Origin: Limnohabitans sp. Hippo3
Lineage (GTDB): Bacteria; Pseudomonadota; Gammaproteobacteria; Burkholderiales; Burkholderiaceae_C
Reading direction: 5' to 3'
DNA length: 64,000 bases
Assembly (NCBI RefSeq): GCF_003063665.1
Contig: NZ_NESF01000003.1
Coordinates: 62,001-126,000, forward strand
A model generated the notes under the pieces. The model did not search any database. It was not told the DNA's origin and saw only the letters and a list, made by a program, of their open reading frames with translations. Shown here piece after piece: positions 41,501 through 51,149 of the stretch. Numbering within the stretch: the first letter of the stretch is position 1; every line of letters begins with the position of its first letter. The position numbers and the translations under genes are program-made.

Positions 41501-42679
41501 TCAGTTCTTAGCCGACTGCTGCGCCTTGTAGACCAGTTTGCGCGCCATGCTCCAGCGGTGCACTTCGCTGGGGCCGTCATAGATTCGGAAAGCGCGCATG
41601 TCCATGAAGATGCGCATCACCGGCGTTTCGGCGGTCACGCCCTGGCCGCCCAGAATTTGCACGCAGCGGTCTACCACGCGCCACTCGGCTTCGGAGCAGG
41701 CCACTTTGGCGCGGCTTGATTCAAAGCCGCCTTTTTGGCCTTGGTCGAGCAGCCAGGCCGTGTGCCAGATGTGCAGACGGGCGGTGTGCAGGTCGATGTC
41801 GTTGTCGGCCAGCATGAAGCCGACGCCTTCGTGTTCGGCCAGTGGTTTGCCAAAGGCCTGGCGACGGCTGGCGTAATCGAGCGCGATGTCGTGCGCACGG
41901 CGGGCCTGGCCCAGCCAGCGCATGCAGTGCGTCAGGCGTGCAGGTGCCAGGCGCACCTGCGCGTAGCGAAAGCCCTGTCCCACTTCGCCCAGCACATCGC
42001 TGGCGGGCACGCGCAAGTTGTCAAAGCGCAGCACGCCGTGGCCACCCGTGAAGCAGTTGTCCAGGGCGTCCATGCTGCGTTCCAGCTGGATTTCGGCTTT
42101 GTTCATGTCGGTCAAAAACATGGTGGCGGTGCCGTCTTCCATGCGGGCCATGATGATGGCGTAATCCGCGCCTTCGGCCCCGGTGATGAACCATTTGCGG
42201 CCGTTGATCAGGTAGTCCTTGCCATCGCGAACGGCGGTGGTTTTGAGCATGACCGGATCAGCGCCCGCGCCGGGGTCGGGCTCGGTCATGGCAAAACACG
42301 AGCGCGTGAGGCCCGCCACCTGCGGGCGCAGCCAGCGTTCTTTCTGCGCGGGTGTGGCCACTTCTTCCATGAGGTGAATGTTGCCTTCGTCAGGCGCGTG
42401 GATGTTGAGCGCGGTGGGCCCCAGGTTGGAATAACCAGCTTCTTCGAACACCACCGCTTTGGCGATGTGGCTCAGGCCCAGCCCACCCATCTCGACCGAG
42501 GCGTGGGGTGTGAGTAAACCCGCAGCGCGTGCGCGGGCCACCAGCTCTCGGCGCAGGTCTTCCGACGGGCCGTGCAGTCCGTGGCGCGGATCGCCTTCTA
42601 GCGGGATCACCTGTTCGGCGATGAACTGCCGCGTGCGTTCGCGCAGGGCTGCAATGTCCGGTGGGATATCGAAGTTCAT
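41501..42679 (-). CDS. Acyl-CoA dehydrogenase
   Basis: The 392-residue flavoprotein has the ACAD signatures CFAMTEPDPGAGADPV (substrate and FAD contacts), KWFITGAEGADYAIIMAR, SRRQAFGKPLAEHEGVGFMLAD and ILGGQGVTAETPVMRIF, and ends with RIYDGPSEVHRWSMARKLV. The arrangement resembles the ACAD10/11-like subgroup. It oxidises an acyl-CoA at the alpha-beta bond; chain length is unknown. The start at 42679 is chosen by homology (MNFDIPPDIAALRERTRQF). It is divergent from the GST gene. Confidence 0.92.
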   Translation of the reverse strand: MNFDIPPDIAALRERTRQFIAEQVIPLEGDPRHGLHGPSEDLRRELVARARAAGLLTPHASVEMGGLGLSHIAKAVVFEEAGYSNLGPTALNIHAPDEGNIHLMEEVATPAQKERWLRPQVAGLTRSCFAMTEPDPGAGADPVMLKTTAVRDGKDYLINGRKWFITGAEGADYAIIMARMEDGTATMFLTDMNKAEIQLERSMDALDNCFTGGHGVLRFDNLRVPASDVLGEVGQGFRYAQVRLAPARLTHCMRWLGQARRAHDIALDYASRRQAFGKPLAEHEGVGFMLADNDIDLHTARLHIWHTAWLLDQGQKGGFESSRAKVACSEAEWRVVDRCVQILGGQGVTAETPVMRIFMDMRAFRIYDGPSEVHRWSMARKLVYKAQQSAKN

Positions 42680-42898
42680 GTCGGATTTTCTCAAATGGGT
42701 GAACAAAGTGGATGGCCTGATTGGAAGGCCTGAGCCAGCGCCGGGCTGTCCGGCCTGTGACTGGCTGTCGCCCGGGTGCCTGGTTTTGCAGCAATGAGTC
42801 AGTCTGTCATCTGCGTGGCATGCCCCAGATCAGGCGGGTGCTAATCTGCAAGGCACGGGCAGGTCAGCGGGATATGCCCCTGTCAAAAAGGACACACC

Positions 42899-43519
42899 AT
42901 GAAGCTCTACACCGCCCACCGCGCCCCCAGCCCCCGCCGGGTGCTGATGTTTTTGGTGGAGAAAAACATCACCGGCATCGAGATGGTCAACCTGGACCTG
43001 AACGGCGGCGAGCACCGCCAGCCTGACTATTTGGCCAAAAGCCCGCTGGCCAAGGTGCCCGCGCTGGAGCTGGATGACGGCCGCGTGATCACCGAGACGC
43101 GGGCCATTTGCACCTTGCTGGAGGGCCGTTACCCCGAGCCCAACCTGATGGGCGTGGACGGTGACGAACGCGGCTTCATCGAGATGGCCGATCGGCAGGT
43201 GGAGCTGTATTTGTTGGGCGGCATTGCCAACGCGATCCGTCACAGCCACCCGGGCTTGGCGGCTTTGGAGAAACCGCAGTTTCCCGAGTTCGGCCGTTCA
43301 CAGGCCGAGAAGGTGCGGGAGGTGGCGCGGGGTTTTGACCAGCGGCTACAAAGTCAGCCGTGGATGGCGGGGGAGCGATTCACCATCGCCGACATCACCG
43401 CGTTTTGTGCGCTGGAGTTTGCGCGGGGCCTGATGAAATTTGTGCCCGGTGACGAGGGCATGAGCGCCTTGCAGGCCTGGCGCGACCGCATGAATGAGCG
43501 GCCAAGCGCCAGGGTTTGA
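42899..43519 (+). CDS. Glutathione S-transferase family protein
   Basis: The 206-residue protein has an N-terminal thioredoxin-like domain (MKLYTAHRAPSPRRVLMFLVEKN; KVPALELDDGRVITETRAICTLLE, with the cis-Pro and the SxAI-like glutathione contacts) and a C-terminal helical domain (ERFTIADITAFCALEFARG). It conjugates or isomerises electrophiles with glutathione in the cytosol. AAAGGACACACC provides the ribosome site. No substrate can be assigned. Confidence 0.9.
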   Translation: MKLYTAHRAPSPRRVLMFLVEKNITGIEMVNLDLNGGEHRQPDYLAKSPLAKVPALELDDGRVITETRAICTLLEGRYPEPNLMGVDGDERGFIEMADRQVELYLLGGIANAIRHSHPGLAALEKPQFPEFGRSQAEKVREVARGFDQRLQSQPWMAGERFTIADITAFCALEFARGLMKFVPGDEGMSALQAWRDRMNERPSARV

Positions 43520-43527
43520 GTGACGGA

Positions 43528-43595
43528 TGTCACCCCGGACTTGATCCGGGGTCCATGGCTGTCCAAGCATGGATGCCGGATCGGGTTGGCATGAC
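43528..43595. repeat. Two REP-like palindromes (family A)
   Basis: Units at 43528-43558 (ACCCCGGACT / GATCCGGGGTCC, ending CATGG) and 43568-43595 (CATGGATGCCGG to GGCATGAC) occupy the gap between the convergent GST and acyl-CoA ligase genes. They match the 6.8-kb and 16.5-kb clusters. Confidence 0.8.
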
Positions 43596-43600
43596 GCGCT

Positions 43601-45220
43601 TCAGCTGAACACGCCGCCGTATTCCTTGCGCAGGTCGTTCTTTTGCACCTTGCCGGTGCCGCCCACGGGCAGGGATTCGAGGAACACCACATCGTCAGGC
43701 ACCCACCACTTGGCGACTTTGGTGGCTAGGAAGTCGAGGATTTCCTGCTTTTCGACGCTTTGCCCGGGCTTGCGCACGATGAACAGCAGTGGGCGCTCGT
43801 CCCACTTGGGGTGCTTGACGCCGATGACCGCGGCCATGGCCACGGCGGGGTGACCGATGGCCGCGTTTTCCAGGTCGATCGAGCTGATCCACTCGCCCCC
43901 GGTCTTGATCACGTCCTTGGTGCGGTCGCGGATTTGCATGGTGCCGCTCGCGTCGATGGTGGCGATGTCGCCTGTGGGGAACCAGCCGTCTACCAGCGCG
44001 GTTTTGTCGGCCTTGTAGTAGCGCTCCACGATCCACTGGCCGCGCACCATCAGCTCGCCCTGCGATGTGCCGTCGCGGGGCAAGGTGACGCCGTTTTCAT
44101 CGACGATCTTGATTTCGATGCCCGAGACAGTTTTGCCTTGTTTGGCCACGATGGCGTGCTGTTCGGCCGCTGGTTTTTGGCGGTCGGCGCGGCTGAGGTT
44201 GCTCATGGTGGCCACGGCGGTCGTTTCGGTCATGCCCCAGCCGTGGCGCACTTCCACGCCATAGTTGTCCATGAACTTGGCGATCAGCGCCATGGGCATG
44301 GCCGAGCCGCCTACGCAGGTGCGCCGCATGCTGGTGAAGCGCAAATTGTTTTGTTCTGCATGCTGAATCAGGCCCATCCAGATGGTGGGCACGCCCGCGC
44401 TGATGGTGACCTGCTCGGCCTCCATCAACTCAAACAGGCTCGGGCCGTCGAGCTTGGGGCCGGGCAGGACCAACTTGGTGCCTGACACCAGCGCGGCGTA
44501 GGGGATGCACCAGGCGTTGATGTGGAACATGGGCACCACAGGCAAGATGGTCTCTTGCGTGGACAAGCCCAGCACATCGGGCAGGCAGGCGGTGGTGGCG
44601 TTCAGCACGATGGCACGGTGTGTGTACAGCACGCCCTTGGGGTTGCCGGTGGTGCCCGAGGTGTAGCAAAGCGCCGCGCCCGTGTTCTCGTCCAGCTCGG
44701 GCCAGTTGAAGGTGTCCGGCTGGCCGGTGATCAGGTCTTCATAGTTCATCACGCTCACGCCCTCGATGGCGGGCGTGTTGGCGGCATCGGCCAGGCACAC
44801 CCAGGCGCTGACCTGGGGGCAATGCGCGGCAATGCCTTTGACCAGCGGTGCGAAGGTGGCGTCGAACAGCACCACCTCGTCTTCGGCGTGGTTGATCACA
44901 TAGATCAGCTGCTGCGGGTGCAGGCGCGGGTTGCAGGTGTGCATGACCATGCCACTGCCCGAGACGGCGTAATACGCCTCCAGGTGGCGGTGGTTGTTCC
45001 AGGCAATCGAGCCGACTGCGCTGCCGACCTTGAGGCCCATCTGGGCGAGGGCGTTGGCCAGTTGGCGTGAGCGTTTGGCTGCATCGGCATAGGTGTAGCG
45101 GTGCAGTGGGCCATGCGTTTCGCGCGAAACGATGTCTTGGTCACCGAACTGGGCAGCGCCGTGTTCGAGGATGCCTGAAATGAGCAGAGGGCGGTTCATC
45201 ATGAGGCCGGGTTGGGGCAT
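43601..45220 (-). CDS. Acyl-CoA synthetase (AMP-binding)
   Basis: The 539-residue adenylating enzyme contains the P-loop-like motif [18 protein letters not shown], the [11 protein letters not shown] motif and [35 protein letters not shown]; it ends with a catalytic Lys region ([15 protein letters not shown]). This matches medium/long-chain fatty acid:CoA ligases of the AlkK type. It activates fatty acids for oxidation in the cytosol. GGAG precedes the ATG at 45220 at good spacing. It is downstream of the EstB-like gene on the same strand, separated by a long hairpin. Confidence 0.92.
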   Translation of the reverse strand: MPQPGLMMNRPLLISGILEHGAAQFGDQDIVSRETHGPLHRYTYADAAKRSRQLANALAQMGLKVGSAVGSIAWNNHRHLEAYYAVSGSGMVMHTCNPRLHPQQLIYVINHAEDEVVLFDATFAPLVKGIAAHCPQVSAWVCLADAANTPAIEGVSVMNYEDLITGQPDTFNWPELDENTGAALCYTSGTTGNPKGVLYTHRAIVLNATTACLPDVLGLSTQETILPVVPMFHINAWCIPYAALVSGTKLVLPGPKLDGPSLFELMEAEQVTISAGVPTIWMGLIQHAEQNNLRFTSMRRTCVGGSAMPMALIAKFMDNYGVEVRHGWGMTETTAVATMSNLSRADRQKPAAEQHAIVAKQGKTVSGIEIKIVDENGVTLPRDGTSQGELMVRGQWIVERYYKADKTALVDGWFPTGDIATIDASGTMQIRDRTKDVIKTGGEWISSIDLENAAIGHPAVAMAAVIGVKHPKWDERPLLFIVRKPGQSVEKQEILDFLATKVAKWWVPDDVVFLESLPVGGTGKVQKNDLRKEYGGVFS

Positions 45221-45253
45221 GGTTTTTGTCTCCAGAAAGTTAATGATTTTTGT

Positions 45254-45324
45254 AGGTCGGTGGCTTTAGCCCCGACATGGCGGGTTTGGCGACAGGTCCA
45301 TGTCGGGGCTGAAGCCGCCGACCT
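45254..45324. repeat. Long imperfect hairpin (GGTCGG...CCGACATGG family)
   Basis: Two 27-base arms (45254-45280 and 45298-45324), complementary except at two positions that still allow G-T pairing, flank a 17-nt loop. The left arm starts AGGTCGGTGG and ends CGACATGG. A degenerate single arm occurs at 3337-3366. It lies between the EstB-like and acyl-CoA ligase genes and could act as terminator or mRNA stabiliser. Confidence 0.8.
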
Positions 45325-45331
45325 GCCTGAT

Positions 45332-46507
45332 TTAGACCAGCGCCGCATACACCAGGTCGCGGAACAAAGGCCGATAGTAATCCCGCTGGTTGGGCGCCTG
45401 GATCATCAGCATGGCGTACATGTCCAGCGCCGGGTCCACAAAGAAGGTGGTGCCCGCGATGCCACCCCAGTAATACAAGCCCACCGAGCCCGGCACGGGT
45501 GACATGCCCAGATGCGTGCGCACCGCAAACCCGAGGCCAAAGCCGTGCCCCGGCGGCAGCAAGGTGCCGTCGGCCGGAATGTTGCCCAGGTGGTCGGCGG
45601 TCATGAAGTCCACCGTGTGCGGGCCCAGCAGGCGTACGCCGTTCAACTCGCCCCGGTTGCGCAAGCACTGCAAAAACCGGGTGTAGTCCATCGCCGTGGA
45701 CATGAGGCCACCACCACCGCCTTCCATGGCGGGCACTTGGCGGGGTTCCAGTACTTTCATGGGCACGCCGCCGTCAGGGTCGTGTGCAAAAGGCTCGGCA
45801 ATGCGGTGGTGCTGATCGGGTGGCACGGCAAAGCCGGTGTCCACCATGCCCAGCGGTCCAAAAATCTCAGCTTGCAAAAATGTGCCCAGGCTTTGCCCGC
45901 TGACCACCTCGATCAGCCTGCCCAACACATCGGTGGCGCGGCTGTAGGCCCACACGCTGCCGGGCTGGAACTGCAGCGGCATGGCGGCCAGCGTTTGTGA
46001 AAACTCGGCGTTGGTGCGCTCGCGCGAGGCGATTTTCACTTGCGCATATTGCCGCTGCACGGTGGAGTCGCCCAGAAATTCATAAGTCAGCCCGGCGGTG
46101 TGGCGCAGCAGGTCCTGAACCGTGGCTTCTTGCTTGACTGGCTCCAGTCCCCGGGTGGTGGCGACCTGCTGCTTGGCATATTCAGGCAACCAGCGGCTGA
46201 CCGGATCGGAGAGCAGCAACTGCCCGCGTTCGACCAGCATCATCACCGCCACCGACACCACCGGTTTGGTCATCGAATAGATGCGGAAGATGCTGTCGGT
46301 CTGCATGGGTGTGCCCGTGGCCGGGTCTTGCTGGCCCACGGCCTCGAACAGGGCGATTTGCCCGCGTCGCGCCACCATGGCCACGGCACCGGGCAGTCGG
46401 CCGTTGGCCACTTCGCGGCGCAACACGTCCATCAGCCGCTGTGTGCGGTCGGGGCACAGGCCCACGTCAGCAGGGTGGGCGTGGGGCAAAGCAGGGTGAG
46501 TGGTCAT
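45332..46507 (-). CDS. EstB-like serine hydrolase (class C beta-lactamase fold)
   Basis: The 391-residue protein has the beta-lactamase/DD-peptidase fold motifs SMTK (in FRIYSMTKPVVS) as nucleophile and general base, and YSRATDVLGRLIEV as the Tyr motif. A PGHGFGLGFAVR segment replaces the usual KTG box, as in esterase EstB and related transesterases. It has no signal peptide, so a cytosolic esterase is more likely than a lactamase. AGGAG precedes the start. It is divergent from the MerR-thioesterase pair. Confidence 0.88.
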   Translation of the reverse strand: MTTHPALPHAHPADVGLCPDRTQRLMDVLRREVANGRLPGAVAMVARRGQIALFEAVGQQDPATGTPMQTDSIFRIYSMTKPVVSVAVMMLVERGQLLLSDPVSRWLPEYAKQQVATTRGLEPVKQEATVQDLLRHTAGLTYEFLGDSTVQRQYAQVKIASRERTNAEFSQTLAAMPLQFQPGSVWAYSRATDVLGRLIEVVSGQSLGTFLQAEIFGPLGMVDTGFAVPPDQHHRIAEPFAHDPDGGVPMKVLEPRQVPAMEGGGGGLMSTAMDYTRFLQCLRNRGELNGVRLLGPHTVDFMTADHLGNIPADGTLLPPGHGFGLGFAVRTHLGMSPVPGSVGLYYWGGIAGTTFFVDPALDMYAMLMIQAPNQRDYYRPLFRDLVYAALV

Positions 46508-46649
46508 CGGGGACTCCTGAAGAATGATGTTTTGTACACCAGCACGGCGCAGCGGAGTATCACCTGCGGCGCAGACGCTCGCTTGGCTTGTCGCCCATGC
46601 GTCAAAGAGATCAACCTTTGCACTGCGCGAGCGTTGCTAGACTGAATTC

Positions 46650-47009
46650 ATGCGCATTTCAGAACTTTCAGCCAAGACCCAGGTGTCGGTGCACCGCTTG
46701 CGGCGATACGAGGCCGACGGCCTCATTGAAAGCCAGAGACTGCCCAATGGCTACCGTGTGTACGACGAAAAAACCGTGCAGCACGTCATCTTCATCGCCA
46801 TGTCTCGGGAGATGGGTTTCTCACTGCCCTTTATTGCCGATTATTTGCCGCGCTTCAAAACGGGCAAGTTGTCGGCGAAAGACATGATCGAGGCGATCCG
46901 CCAGCGTGTGGCCGACATCGACCAGGTCATCGCCGAACACCAAGCACAGCGTAAGAAGCTGATTGACCACATCGGCTGGTTCAAAAACAAGCAAAGGAAA
47001 TCGAAATGA
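46650..47009 (+). CDS. MerR-family transcriptional regulator
   Basis: The 119-residue protein has the MerR N-terminal winged helix (MRISELSAKTQVSVHRLRRYEADGL; RLPNGYRVYDEKTVQHV) and a short C-terminal dimerisation helix (RQRVADIDQVIAEHQAQRKKLIDHI), without the metal-binding cysteines of MerR or CueR. It is therefore probably a small-molecule-responsive or oxidative member. Its stop overlaps the thioesterase start as ATGA, and the EstB-like gene is divergent, so all three may respond to one signal. Confidence 0.9.
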   Translation: MRISELSAKTQVSVHRLRRYEADGLIESQRLPNGYRVYDEKTVQHVIFIAMSREMGFSLPFIADYLPRFKTGKLSAKDMIEAIRQRVADIDQVIAEHQAQRKKLIDHIGWFKNKQRKSK

Positions 47010-47416
47010 GTCCACTCGACATGTTGAAAAAGATCAACGCCGTGGCCGAATTCAACCGCTGGTGCGGCATCGAGGTGACAGTGGCTGAACCCGGCTTTGT
47101 GGAAATACAGATGCCTTGGCGACCGGAAGTTGGTCAGTATTCGGGCTTCCTGCACGCGGGCTTGATCGGCACCTTGATCGACACCGCCTGTGGTTTCGCA
47201 GCAGGTACCGTGGCGGGGCCGAATTTGCTGGCGGCCAATTTCTCGGTCAACTGCTTGCGGCCAGCGGTGGGGAAAAAGTTCTTTGCCCGGGCTCGGGTGG
47301 TCAGGCCGGGGAAAGCGCAGGTGTTCACCAGCTGTGATTTGTTCGCGGTGGACGCAGAGGGTGAAAAACTGGTGGCCAACGGTCAGACTTTACTGACGGT
47401 GGTTCAAGCCGCCTGA
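47006..47416 (+). CDS. PaaI-type hotdog thioesterase
   Basis: The 136-residue protein has the PaaI hotdog signature QYSGFLHAGLIGTLIDTACGFAAGT and ANFSVNCLRPAVGKKFFARARVVR. The family hydrolyses acyl-CoA or acyl-ACP thioesters as dimers or tetramers; substrate range is broad. It is co-transcribed with the MerR regulator (4-bp overlap) and convergent with the CYTH gene. Confidence 0.9.
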   Translation: MSPLDMLKKINAVAEFNRWCGIEVTVAEPGFVEIQMPWRPEVGQYSGFLHAGLIGTLIDTACGFAAGTVAGPNLLAANFSVNCLRPAVGKKFFARARVVRPGKAQVFTSCDLFAVDAEGEKLVANGQTLLTVVQAA

Positions 47417-47450
47417 GTTTGTATGAGTTTGTGCGTGTCGGTTTGCCTTG

Positions 47451-48065
47451 TCAGTGGGTGCGCCGCCAAAGTGCCATCCCTCGCTGAGCCTTGCTCGCGT
47501 CGCTGGGCGTGAGCGCCACAAGGCCTTGCGGTGTTTGGCGCAGCACATCGGCCAGCGCCAACAGGGCCGATTCGGGGCCGCTCAGCAGTTCAAGCTCCAG
47601 CTCCAGCAGGGGCTCGCTCAAGTCGGTACCGGGCACATGGATGCGGCCCTGGTCCAGCGCCACTTCGATCTGTGCGCCTGCTTGGGAGATCACCCAGCGC
47701 TGGCGTTCAAAGTCGGTGCAAAACAGCGCTTTTAAACACGGCCGCATCGCCATCAAGTCGGCGGCCAGTGCGGCGTCATCGACCAGCGTGTCGAACTGCA
47801 AAGCGCTGGGTGTTGTGGGTGCTTCCCACTCTTGCCTGCGGGACAGGCCGTTTTCGCTTCGTCCTGCCGTCTTGACGGTCAGCAGCCATTGCTCGCCCGC
47901 CAGCCTTTCGCGCACCGCCATGCTGCGCTGTTGCAGGGTCAGGTCGGGTGTGTCGAAATAGGTGTTCAGCAGTCGTAGCGTGCTGCTCGTGCCCGTCAGC
48001 AACGGGTGGTCCAGCAGGCGAGGCAGGTCTTGCGCGCTCAGGCTGAGTTTGAGTTCGGTTTCCAT
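47451..48065 (-). CDS. CYTH-domain protein (inorganic triphosphatase-like)
   Basis: The 204-residue protein begins METELKLSL, the ExExK signature of CYTH/triphosphate tunnel enzymes, and continues with alternating charged strands (LRLLNTYFDTPD, AVRERLAGEQWLLTVK, EWEAP, FCTDFERQRWVI, IEVALDQGRI, LLELELELL). Bacterial members mostly hydrolyse triphosphate with magnesium. The CHAD domain often fused behind CYTH is absent. The start at 48065 fits the signature. It lies 7 bp after the uvrA stop on the same strand. Confidence 0.9.
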   Translation of the reverse strand: METELKLSLSAQDLPRLLDHPLLTGTSSTLRLLNTYFDTPDLTLQQRSMAVRERLAGEQWLLTVKTAGRSENGLSRRQEWEAPTTPSALQFDTLVDDAALAADLMAMRPCLKALFCTDFERQRWVISQAGAQIEVALDQGRIHVPGTDLSEPLLELELELLSGPESALLALADVLRQTPQGLVALTPSDASKAQRGMALWRRTH

Positions 48066-48072
48066 GTGTACT

Positions 48073-51009
48073 TCATGGCTTGGGCAGCAGCCTTTGCAAA
48101 TAGTGCCCCGTGAAGCTCGCCGGGTTTTTGGCCAGTTGCTCAGGCGTGCCTTCGCCCAGCACCGTGCCACCGCCTGCGCCGCCTTCGGGGCCCATGTCGA
48201 TCAGCCAGTCGGCGGTTTTGATCACGTCGAGGTTGTGTTCGATGATGACGATGGTGTTGCCCGCGTCACGCAGCTGGTGCAGCACTTTGAGCAGCAAATC
48301 GATGTCGGCAAAGTGCAGGCCGGTGGTGGGTTCGTCCAAGATGTAGAGCGTGCGGCCGGTGTCGCGCTTGGACAATTCGAGTGCGAGCTTGACGCGCTGC
48401 GCCTCACCGCCCGAGAGCGTGGTGGCGCTTTGGCCGAGGCGGATGTAAGTCAGGCCCACATCCAGCAGGGTTTGCAGTTTGCGGGCGATGTTGGGCACGG
48501 CGCTGAAGAACTGATGTGCGGCTTCCACCGTCATGTTCAGGATCTGCGCGATGTTCTGGCCCTTGTATTGAATTTCCAACGTTTCGCGGTTGTAGCGCAT
48601 GCCGTGGCACACATCGCAGGGCACGTACACATCGGGCAAAAAGTGCATCTCCACCTTCACCATGCCGTCGCCCTGGCAGGCTTCGCAGCGGCCCCCGGCC
48701 ACGTTGAAACTGAATCGCCCGGGGCCGTAGCCGCGCTCGCGTGCGGCGGGCACTTCGGCCATCAGCTCGCGGATGTGGGTGAACAGGCCCGTGTAGGTGG
48801 CGGGGTTGCTGCGCGGCGTGCGGCCAATCGGCGACTGATCGACGTTGATGACCTTGTCGAAGTGCTCCAGCCCTTTGATCTCTTCATGGGCGGCGGCATC
48901 GCCCTGGGCGCGGTGAATCTGGTGCGCCGCAGCGGTGTAGAGCGTGTCGTTGACCAGGGTCGACTTGCCCGAGCCCGAGACGCCGGTCACGCACGTGAGC
49001 AACCCGACGGGAAACTTCACGTTCACGTTCTTCAGGTTGTTGCCGCTGGCCCCGATGATTTCGATAAAGTCCTTGCCAGCCTTGTGTCGCTTGGGGATCT
49101 CGATCTTTTTGCGGCCCGACATGTACTGACCGGTCACCGATTCAGCTGCAGCCATGATGTCGGCACAAGTGCCTTGCGCCATCACGCGCCCGCCGTGCAC
49201 GCCCGCGCCCGGCCCCATGTCGATCACATGATCGGCCACGCGGATCATGTCTTCGTCGTGCTCGACCACCAGAACGCTGTTGCCGATGTCGCGCAGGTGT
49301 TGCAAGGTGCCGATCAGGCGGTCGTTGTCGCGTTGGTGCAATCCGATGCTGGGTTCGTCCAGCACATACATCACGCCCGTGAGGCCCGAGCCGATCTGGC
49401 TGGCCAAGCGGATGCGTTGCGACTCGCCGCCCGACAAGGTGTCGGCGCTGCGGTCCAGGCTCAAATAGTTCAGGCCTACATCGTTCAAAAACTTCAAACG
49501 CAAGGCGATTTCGCGCACCACCTTGTCGGCGATCTCGGCCTTGGCGCCATGCATTTTCAGGCCCTGAAAATACTGCTGCGACTCGCCCAGTGTGATGTGG
49601 CTGATCTCGTAAATGGCGCGGACTTGTGCGCCTTCACCAATGCGCACATGGCGGGCTTCGCGCCGCAAGCGCGTGCCTTGGCAATCGGTACAGGCCTGCG
49701 TGTTGCGGTAACGCGCCAGGTCTTCGCGCACCACGGCCGAGTCGGTCTCGCGGTAGCGCCGAGTCATGTTGGGGATGATGCCCTCAAACGGATGTTTTTT
49801 ACTGACCTTTTTGCCCTGCGAGGCACCGGACTCCATCACATAGCTGAACTTGATTTCTTCGTCGCCCGAGCCGAACAACAAAACTTGTTGGTGTGTTGCA
49901 GCGAGTTTTTCAAACGGCGTTTCGATGTCGAACTGGTAATGTTTGGCCAGGCTTTCGAGCATGCTGAAGTAAAAGCCGTTGCGCCGATCCCAGCCCTTGA
50001 TGGCCCCACTGGCCAGGCTCAGACTGGGGAAAGTGACCACCCGCTCGGGATCGAAAAACGCCATGGTGCCGATGCCGTCGCAAGTGGGGCACGCACCCAT
50101 GGGCGAGTTGAACGAGAACAAGCGCGGCTCCAGCTCGCTGATGGAATAGCTGCACACCGGGCAGGAGAATTTGGCGTTCAACAGGTGTTCTTGTCCGGTG
50201 TCCATCTCCAGCGCCACAGCGCGGTGCTCGGCCAGGTGCAGTGCCGCCTCAAAGCTCTCGGCCAGGCGCTGGCGCAGGGCGTCGCGGGCTTTGGCGTCAT
50301 CTTCCGACCGAACCTTGATGCGGTCCAACACCACGTCGATGTTGTGCTTTTCGGTTTTCTTGAGGGTGGGCAGGTCTTCCACCTCAAAGGTCTGGCCATT
50401 GATGCGAAAGCGCACATAGCCCAGCGCCTGCATCTGCTCAAACACCTTCTCGAACTCGCCTTTTTTCTCGCGCGCAATCGGTGCGAGGATCATCAGCTTG
50501 GTGTCTTCGGGCAGGGCCAGCACGGCATCCACCATCTGGCTCACGGTCTGTGCTTGCAGGGGCAAGTTGTGCTCGGGGCAATACGGCGTACCGGCGCGTG
50601 CGTACAGCAGACGCAGGTAGTCGTGGATCTCGGTGACTGTGCCCACGGTGGAGCGCGGGTTGTGGCTGGTGGCTTTTTGTTCGATGGAAATCGCGGGCGA
50701 CAGGCCCTCGATCAGGTCCACATCGGGTTTGTCCATCAGCTGCAAAAACTGCCGGGCATAGGCCGACAGGCTTTCCACATAGCGGCGCTGGCCTTCGGCG
50801 TACAGCGTGTCAAAGGCCAGACTCGACTTGCCCGAGCCTGACAGCCCGGTGATCACCACCAGCTGGTTGCGCGGGATGTCGAGGTCGATGTTTTTCAGGT
50901 TGTGGGTGCGCGCTCCCCGCACACTGATGTGGCTTTGCCGCAGCGCCGAGGCCAGATACTTCGCTTCTGGCGGTTCGTCAGGCAAGAGAGGAGGGTCAAC
51001 AAGGTTCAC
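48073..51009 (-). CDS. uvrA: UvrABC excinuclease subunit A
   Basis: The 978-residue protein has two ABC ATPase modules with Walker A ([34 protein letters not shown]), signatures ([29 protein letters not shown]) and the zinc fingers CPVC...CPTC and CEAC...CDVC. It scans DNA for bulky damage in nucleotide excision repair. The N-terminal extension before [15 protein letters not shown] is about 30 residues. It is divergent from the MFS gene, with ssb beyond, a common Burkholderiales arrangement that keeps uvrA and ssb close. Confidence 0.98.
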   Translation of the reverse strand: MNLVDPPLLPDEPPEAKYLASALRQSHISVRGARTHNLKNIDLDIPRNQLVVITGLSGSGKSSLAFDTLYAEGQRRYVESLSAYARQFLQLMDKPDVDLIEGLSPAISIEQKATSHNPRSTVGTVTEIHDYLRLLYARAGTPYCPEHNLPLQAQTVSQMVDAVLALPEDTKLMILAPIAREKKGEFEKVFEQMQALGYVRFRINGQTFEVEDLPTLKKTEKHNIDVVLDRIKVRSEDDAKARDALRQRLAESFEAALHLAEHRAVALEMDTGQEHLLNAKFSCPVCSYSISELEPRLFSFNSPMGACPTCDGIGTMAFFDPERVVTFPSLSLASGAIKGWDRRNGFYFSMLESLAKHYQFDIETPFEKLAATHQQVLLFGSGDEEIKFSYVMESGASQGKKVSKKHPFEGIIPNMTRRYRETDSAVVREDLARYRNTQACTDCQGTRLRREARHVRIGEGAQVRAIYEISHITLGESQQYFQGLKMHGAKAEIADKVVREIALRLKFLNDVGLNYLSLDRSADTLSGGESQRIRLASQIGSGLTGVMYVLDEPSIGLHQRDNDRLIGTLQHLRDIGNSVLVVEHDEDMIRVADHVIDMGPGAGVHGGRVMAQGTCADIMAAAESVTGQYMSGRKKIEIPKRHKAGKDFIEIIGASGNNLKNVNVKFPVGLLTCVTGVSGSGKSTLVNDTLYTAAAHQIHRAQGDAAAHEEIKGLEHFDKVINVDQSPIGRTPRSNPATYTGLFTHIRELMAEVPAARERGYGPGRFSFNVAGGRCEACQGDGMVKVEMHFLPDVYVPCDVCHGMRYNRETLEIQYKGQNIAQILNMTVEAAHQFFSAVPNIARKLQTLLDVGLTYIRLGQSATTLSGGEAQRVKLALELSKRDTGRTLYILDEPTTGLHFADIDLLLKVLHQLRDAGNTIVIIEHNLDVIKTADWLIDMGPEGGAGGGTVLGEGTPEQLAKNPASFTGHYLQRLLPKP

Positions 51010-51149
51010 GGTGGGCGGTCAAATAAGCAAAACCTTTGATTATCCCCGCCCGCATGGTTTTGGGCACCGGGGGCCGTCAATCAGGGACAATCCGGCTTTT
51101 GGTTTTGCCCACGGGCGGGATTTTTTTTGTGGCCGACGCTTCGCATTCA

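Noticed and set aside
45332..46507. Calling the EstB-like protein a beta-lactamase
   Set aside because: It has SxxK and Tyr motifs but no KTG box and no signal peptide, which fits cytosolic esterases better than an antibiotic resistance enzyme.
47962..50841. A 959-codon open frame on the plus strand across uvrA
   Set aside because: It is antisense to the clearly recognised uvrA gene, and its translation is rich in His, Ala, Val and Gln without any motif.
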